Assembly: GCA_949358305.1 (NCBI GenBank)
Contig: OX442314.1
Coordinates: forward strand, 41,112,581-41,176,580
From: Strigamia acuminata
Taxonomy: Eukaryota; Arthropoda; Chilopoda; Geophilomorpha; Linotaeniidae
Length of the DNA: 64,000 nucleotides
Direction: 5' to 3'
Shown here piece by piece: positions 61,328 through 64,000 of the stretch (position 1 is the stretch's first letter; the number at the start of each line of letters is the position of its first letter). Under the pieces are notes generated by a model. It was not told the DNA's origin. It searched no databases and worked only from the letters and a program-made list of their open reading frames with translations. The position numbers and the translations under genes were made by a program.

Positions 61328-62965
61328 AAAGCGTATCGTGAAGAGGAAATACGACAGCGAGATAGGAAACGCTACAAAGATATCAGATCAATTCGGGACA
61401 GTCCCGAACCGATGAAGATCGACGACGAAGTAATTATCGACGAGGTTCCCGAACAAAAGAAGATGTATACTCAGGCGGATCTCCTCGCGGTGATCATGGA
61501 ATATCAGCAAAAACAGCCGAAACCGATCTACCGCCCGACTCCCTCGACCGCCTCGAGTTTAGAAACGGCGCCAAGTGCTTTCATCAAGCCGGAACTATCA
61601 AAAACAGGAAGTGCAGCATCCAGCGTCAGCCTCCCAAGCGCGTTCTGAAGAAAAGTAATAATCGGCGCCCCGACACTGAGTTCTAAAGAACAACTCAAAC
61701 ATCGGGAAGCTCGCTTTGGACCAGCCAAGGACGAACCTCTCCCGACTATCCCCGAAGCCTCGACTTCGACACGAACTCAGATAGTTTGGGACAAGCCCGA
61801 ACCGGAAAGATCGAGACGCTTAATCAGAACTACGCCTCAGTCAATGGCGCCTTCAACACCCAGTCCGACGGTGGCGTCTCCAGTGATTGTCCAAGCCTTA
61901 ACTCCGATCAACCCTTCTGAGGAGACATTACAACAGTTCCTGGAGGTGACGACAGTAGAACAAGCCCGAGCACTTTTGTGCGAGATGGATGCCTACCAAC
62001 AGAACGTAATTCAAAACGTCATCACAAACCTTCAGCAAATTTCGATCGAATATACGCAGAACAAGAATCGGAATCATCCGAATTGGAATACGAGGATCGT
62101 GGTTGCCATTACCGACTTGATGTCGATTTTGCTGGCCGCCGCCACCTTCCGAAACGCGCGTGTTGCTGTGGCAGCATGGATCGTAGTGGCCCACGAGGGT
62201 TTCCAAGTCCCGCCGGCTCTCGTAGATAGCTGGACACGCCTAGTGCCCTCAGCGGCGGTAATTCGAGCCCAAATGGTGGCCCAGGACCCGGATCCAGAGG
62301 CCTCCTATCAGAACGTTCGAGCGGTTATTCAACACCCGCTCCCGTCACCTTCGGTGGCCGCACCAGCCGTGGAAACTCCGGCTCCCAGGGATCCGACGCC
62401 TCCTCCTCCGCCTCCGCCGAAGGAGAAGAGACCTTCTGAACCACTGGCCGAACTAGTCTCGCTCAAGAAGAAGGAATCGAAAAGGAAAATACTCCGCCCA
62501 AAATCGAGAATGGAAGTTTCGAAGACGGCAGAACCTCAGATCGCCGCCAGACTCAGAATGTATTTCCCAGGTTTGTCCTTAACGAAGGATACGGAGACAA
62601 AATTGCTCCAATCACCAGACCGAGGCTATTCTCTTTATGTCTGGATGAAAGACGCTATCGAAGCCGGAGCCGGAGGCGAACGCTTCATCCAACATCAACG
62701 ACTCCTCCGAGCTCATCGCGCGCCAACCAGCATTGCTGAGGCCCAAAGAATCCACCACACCAATCAAGGTATGTCGGCCTTCCTGCCGCCGATTTGGGCC
62801 CACGAACGAACGAGGAATCCGCTGGAAGCGCCGGGTCACTTACGTTTCTACTTAAATGAGAGCGAAGACCCATCAGACTACTCTTCAAGATTGACCACAT
62901 CTCCCAACCTGGACAAACCAAGTTCGGAAGATAAACCAAGTTATGCCGACAACTTGAAGAAATAA
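61328..62965 (+). pseudogene. Gypsy-2 ORF3, continuation beyond two in-frame TGA codons
   Basis: In the same phase as exon 2, the frame continues past TGA (61325-61327) through more charged sequence (KRYKDIRSIRDSPEPMKIDD) and a Pro/Ser-rich part to a second TGA (61646-61648). It then runs open to the TAA at 62963-62965. The last part (from an ATG at 61844, 373 codons) has an alanine-rich helical domain (RNARVAVAAWIVVAHEGFQV), a proline-rich linker and a basic stretch (KKKESKRKILRPKSRM). A C-terminal folded-looking region (RMYFPGLSLTKDTETKLL, SLYVWMKDAIEAGAGGERF) follows. Both stops sit where a CGA codon would need one C-to-T change. The whole gene would be about 946 residues. Confidence 0.65.
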
Positions 62966-63161
62966 TTAATTACAAATCAAAACGAGAAGACTGTCTTCTC
63001 CGAATTATAAGTTATTATTATTTATTATGTTTTGATTACTCAAGAATGTAAAATATTTTGTTCATCATTCATCATCATTTAATAAAAAGAGTATTTCATG
63101 ATTAAATATTGTTCCACCTTTTATTTTAGGGGTCCCGATGATTTATTCTCGGGGAGGGACG
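62966..63161 (+). promoter_or_regulatory. Gypsy-2 3' stretch and polypurine tract
   Basis: AT-rich, ending in the purine tract GGGGAGGGACG (63151-63161) directly before the TGTGGTG of the 3' LTR. Confidence 0.8.
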
Positions 63162-63790
63162 TGTGGTGATTCGGCATCACCTGAAGAAGTAATTAGTGAC
63201 GATTATCATGTTACTGATACTCGCCACTAGACCGCGCTAGAAATACCGACTAGACTAACTAGTCTCGTGTTTCTGCAAACCTGCATAATCATGGCGATTT
63301 GCATATGACGTCATTTCCGGTTAAGATATAACACCGATGCTTGACCGGAAACGACATTACAGTTACCACATTCAGCATTAGCACCATTACCTCACCTTTC
63401 AGGCCGTTTCACGGATTGATCGAGGACCGGTGCCCGCTGACCATTTCAACTGTACAACAGCCACATTTATTTAGCGTAGCCAATCTACGCTAGAATAAAT
63501 ATCCGAACGACATTCGTTTAATTCGCACGAGAAAGCGAATTCTCGCGTGTTCATTATAACACGTGGAAAACAACCCTAGACAACAACCAGACCACGCGTA
63601 GGACTAAACAATTGGATCCGCCATTGTTTAGCGGCACATCGTATTCGCAGACGAATCCGAGGACCACCGTAGGAATCATCTACATTCATATTGTATTAGT
63701 AAGCGTGTTTAATAAAGCAGTATTATAACTAGTATTGTATTCCCGAGTATTATTATTTATTATATTTAACCACAAAGTCGAATCACGACA
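63162..63790 (+). repeat. 3' LTR of Gypsy-2
   Basis: 629 bp, partner of 36810-37438. Observed differences are all A/G or C/T (for example gctaaaa/gctagaa, ctgcgaa/ctgcaaa, tcttgcg/tctcgcg). CRE-type TGACGTCA at 63306-63313. Confidence 0.93.
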
Positions 63791-63960
63791 AGTTTGAGCA
63801 CTAAATATGGTAAAAATATTTAGTTTGAGCACTAAATATGGTAAAAAACAATAAATTAATTCATCTTAACATAAACAACAAATGAATTACTCGATACAAC
63901 TTGGAATAATTCGAGGAACGAATACAAGAGAGCGGAATCCGGGACTCGCAACTCGTAAAC
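63791..63960. other. Flank of Gypsy-2 with a duplicated hairpin
   Basis: agtttgagcactaaatatgg occurs twice (63791 and 63822). Each forms a stem with an upstream ccatatttagt or atatttagt string; for the first copy that partner is left of Gypsy-2 (36798-36808). Confidence 0.7.
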
Positions 63961-64000
63961 ATGGCCGACCAATTTCAACGTTTATCCCCGGAGTCGCCCT
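63961..64000 (+). CDS. Start of an ORF cut by the window end
   Basis: An ATG in good context (aaacATGG) opens a frame reading MADQFQRLSPESP to the last base. It is too short to identify and could be the gag of another element or a host gene. Confidence 0.3.
   Translation, partial: MADQFQRLSPESP

Larger units (their letters stand above)
36810..63790 (+). mobile_element. Gypsy-2: Ty3/gypsy element with spliced accessory gene, carrying nested insertions
   Basis: 629-bp LTRs (36810-37438 and 63162-63790) start TGTGGTG, end CACGACA and differ at about five sites. The target duplication AGTT lies at 36806-36809 and 63791-63794. The span is 26,981 bp; taking out the 2051-bp insertion and Copia-B with their duplicated target bases leaves about 11.7 kb. 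Order: LTR, primer-binding site, gag, pol, spliced ORF3, purine tract, LTR. It is disabled by two insertions and three in-frame stops. Confidence 0.93.

Overview
The window is eukaryotic and almost certainly from an invertebrate animal, plausibly an arthropod. A BEL/Pao element (a metazoan-restricted class) lies beside Ty3/gypsy and Ty1/copia elements, spliceosomal intron signals (GTAAGT/AG) are present, and the only host-like gene family is a small four-span membrane protein. There is no bacterial operon structure and no rRNA, CRISPR or convincing tRNA gene. Most of the 64 kb is repeat DNA. I cannot name the species.

Left part (1-18.4 kb). The window opens in the 3' end of a gypsy element (Gypsy-3, 1-509) whose LTR ends inside a copy of a tetraspan membrane-protein gene. 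Two further copies of that gene lie on the minus strand (1210-1826 and 14761-15398) in a segmental duplication. Between them is a 20-bp minisatellite into which an apparently intact gypsy element was inserted (Gypsy-1, 3325-14117, minus strand). It has two LTRs identical by eye, a 4-bp target duplication, gag, pol, and a third ORF that is not envelope-like. A truncated copia element (Copia-C) follows.

Middle part (18.6-36.1 kb). A degraded plus-strand LTR element (TATA box, primer-binding site, broken ORFs) leads into a GC-rich mosaic. This mosaic holds a 121-bp tandem array, 53-bp palindromic satellite arrays, repeated GC-rich and AT-rich modules in both orientations, and a foldback pair with arms of about 350 bp. 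A complete copia element (Copia-A, 24045-29962, one gag-pol ORF of about 1490 codons) sits in the satellite. A paralogous empty site at 33346 confirms its target duplication.

Right part (36.1-64 kb). A small TA-flanked MITE precedes a nest of elements. Gypsy-2 (36810-63790, plus) is split by a 2051-bp insertion with an 8-bp target duplication and by Copia-B (46638-59808, minus). Copia-B is itself split by an intact BEL/Pao element (49104-55378, minus) with LTRs identical by eye. Target duplications of 4, 8, 5 and 5 bp support each boundary. Downstream of pol, Gypsy-2 carries a long spliced accessory gene (about 946 residues if whole) broken by two in-frame TGA codons. This gene and the ORF3 of Gypsy-1 are the least familiar coding sequences here.

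As a system, Gypsy-1, Copia-A and BEL look recently active: ORFs are intact or need one frameshift, and LTRs are identical or nearly so. Gypsy-2, Copia-B and Copia-C are dead as they stand. All domain names come from motifs read by eye; no database search was possible.
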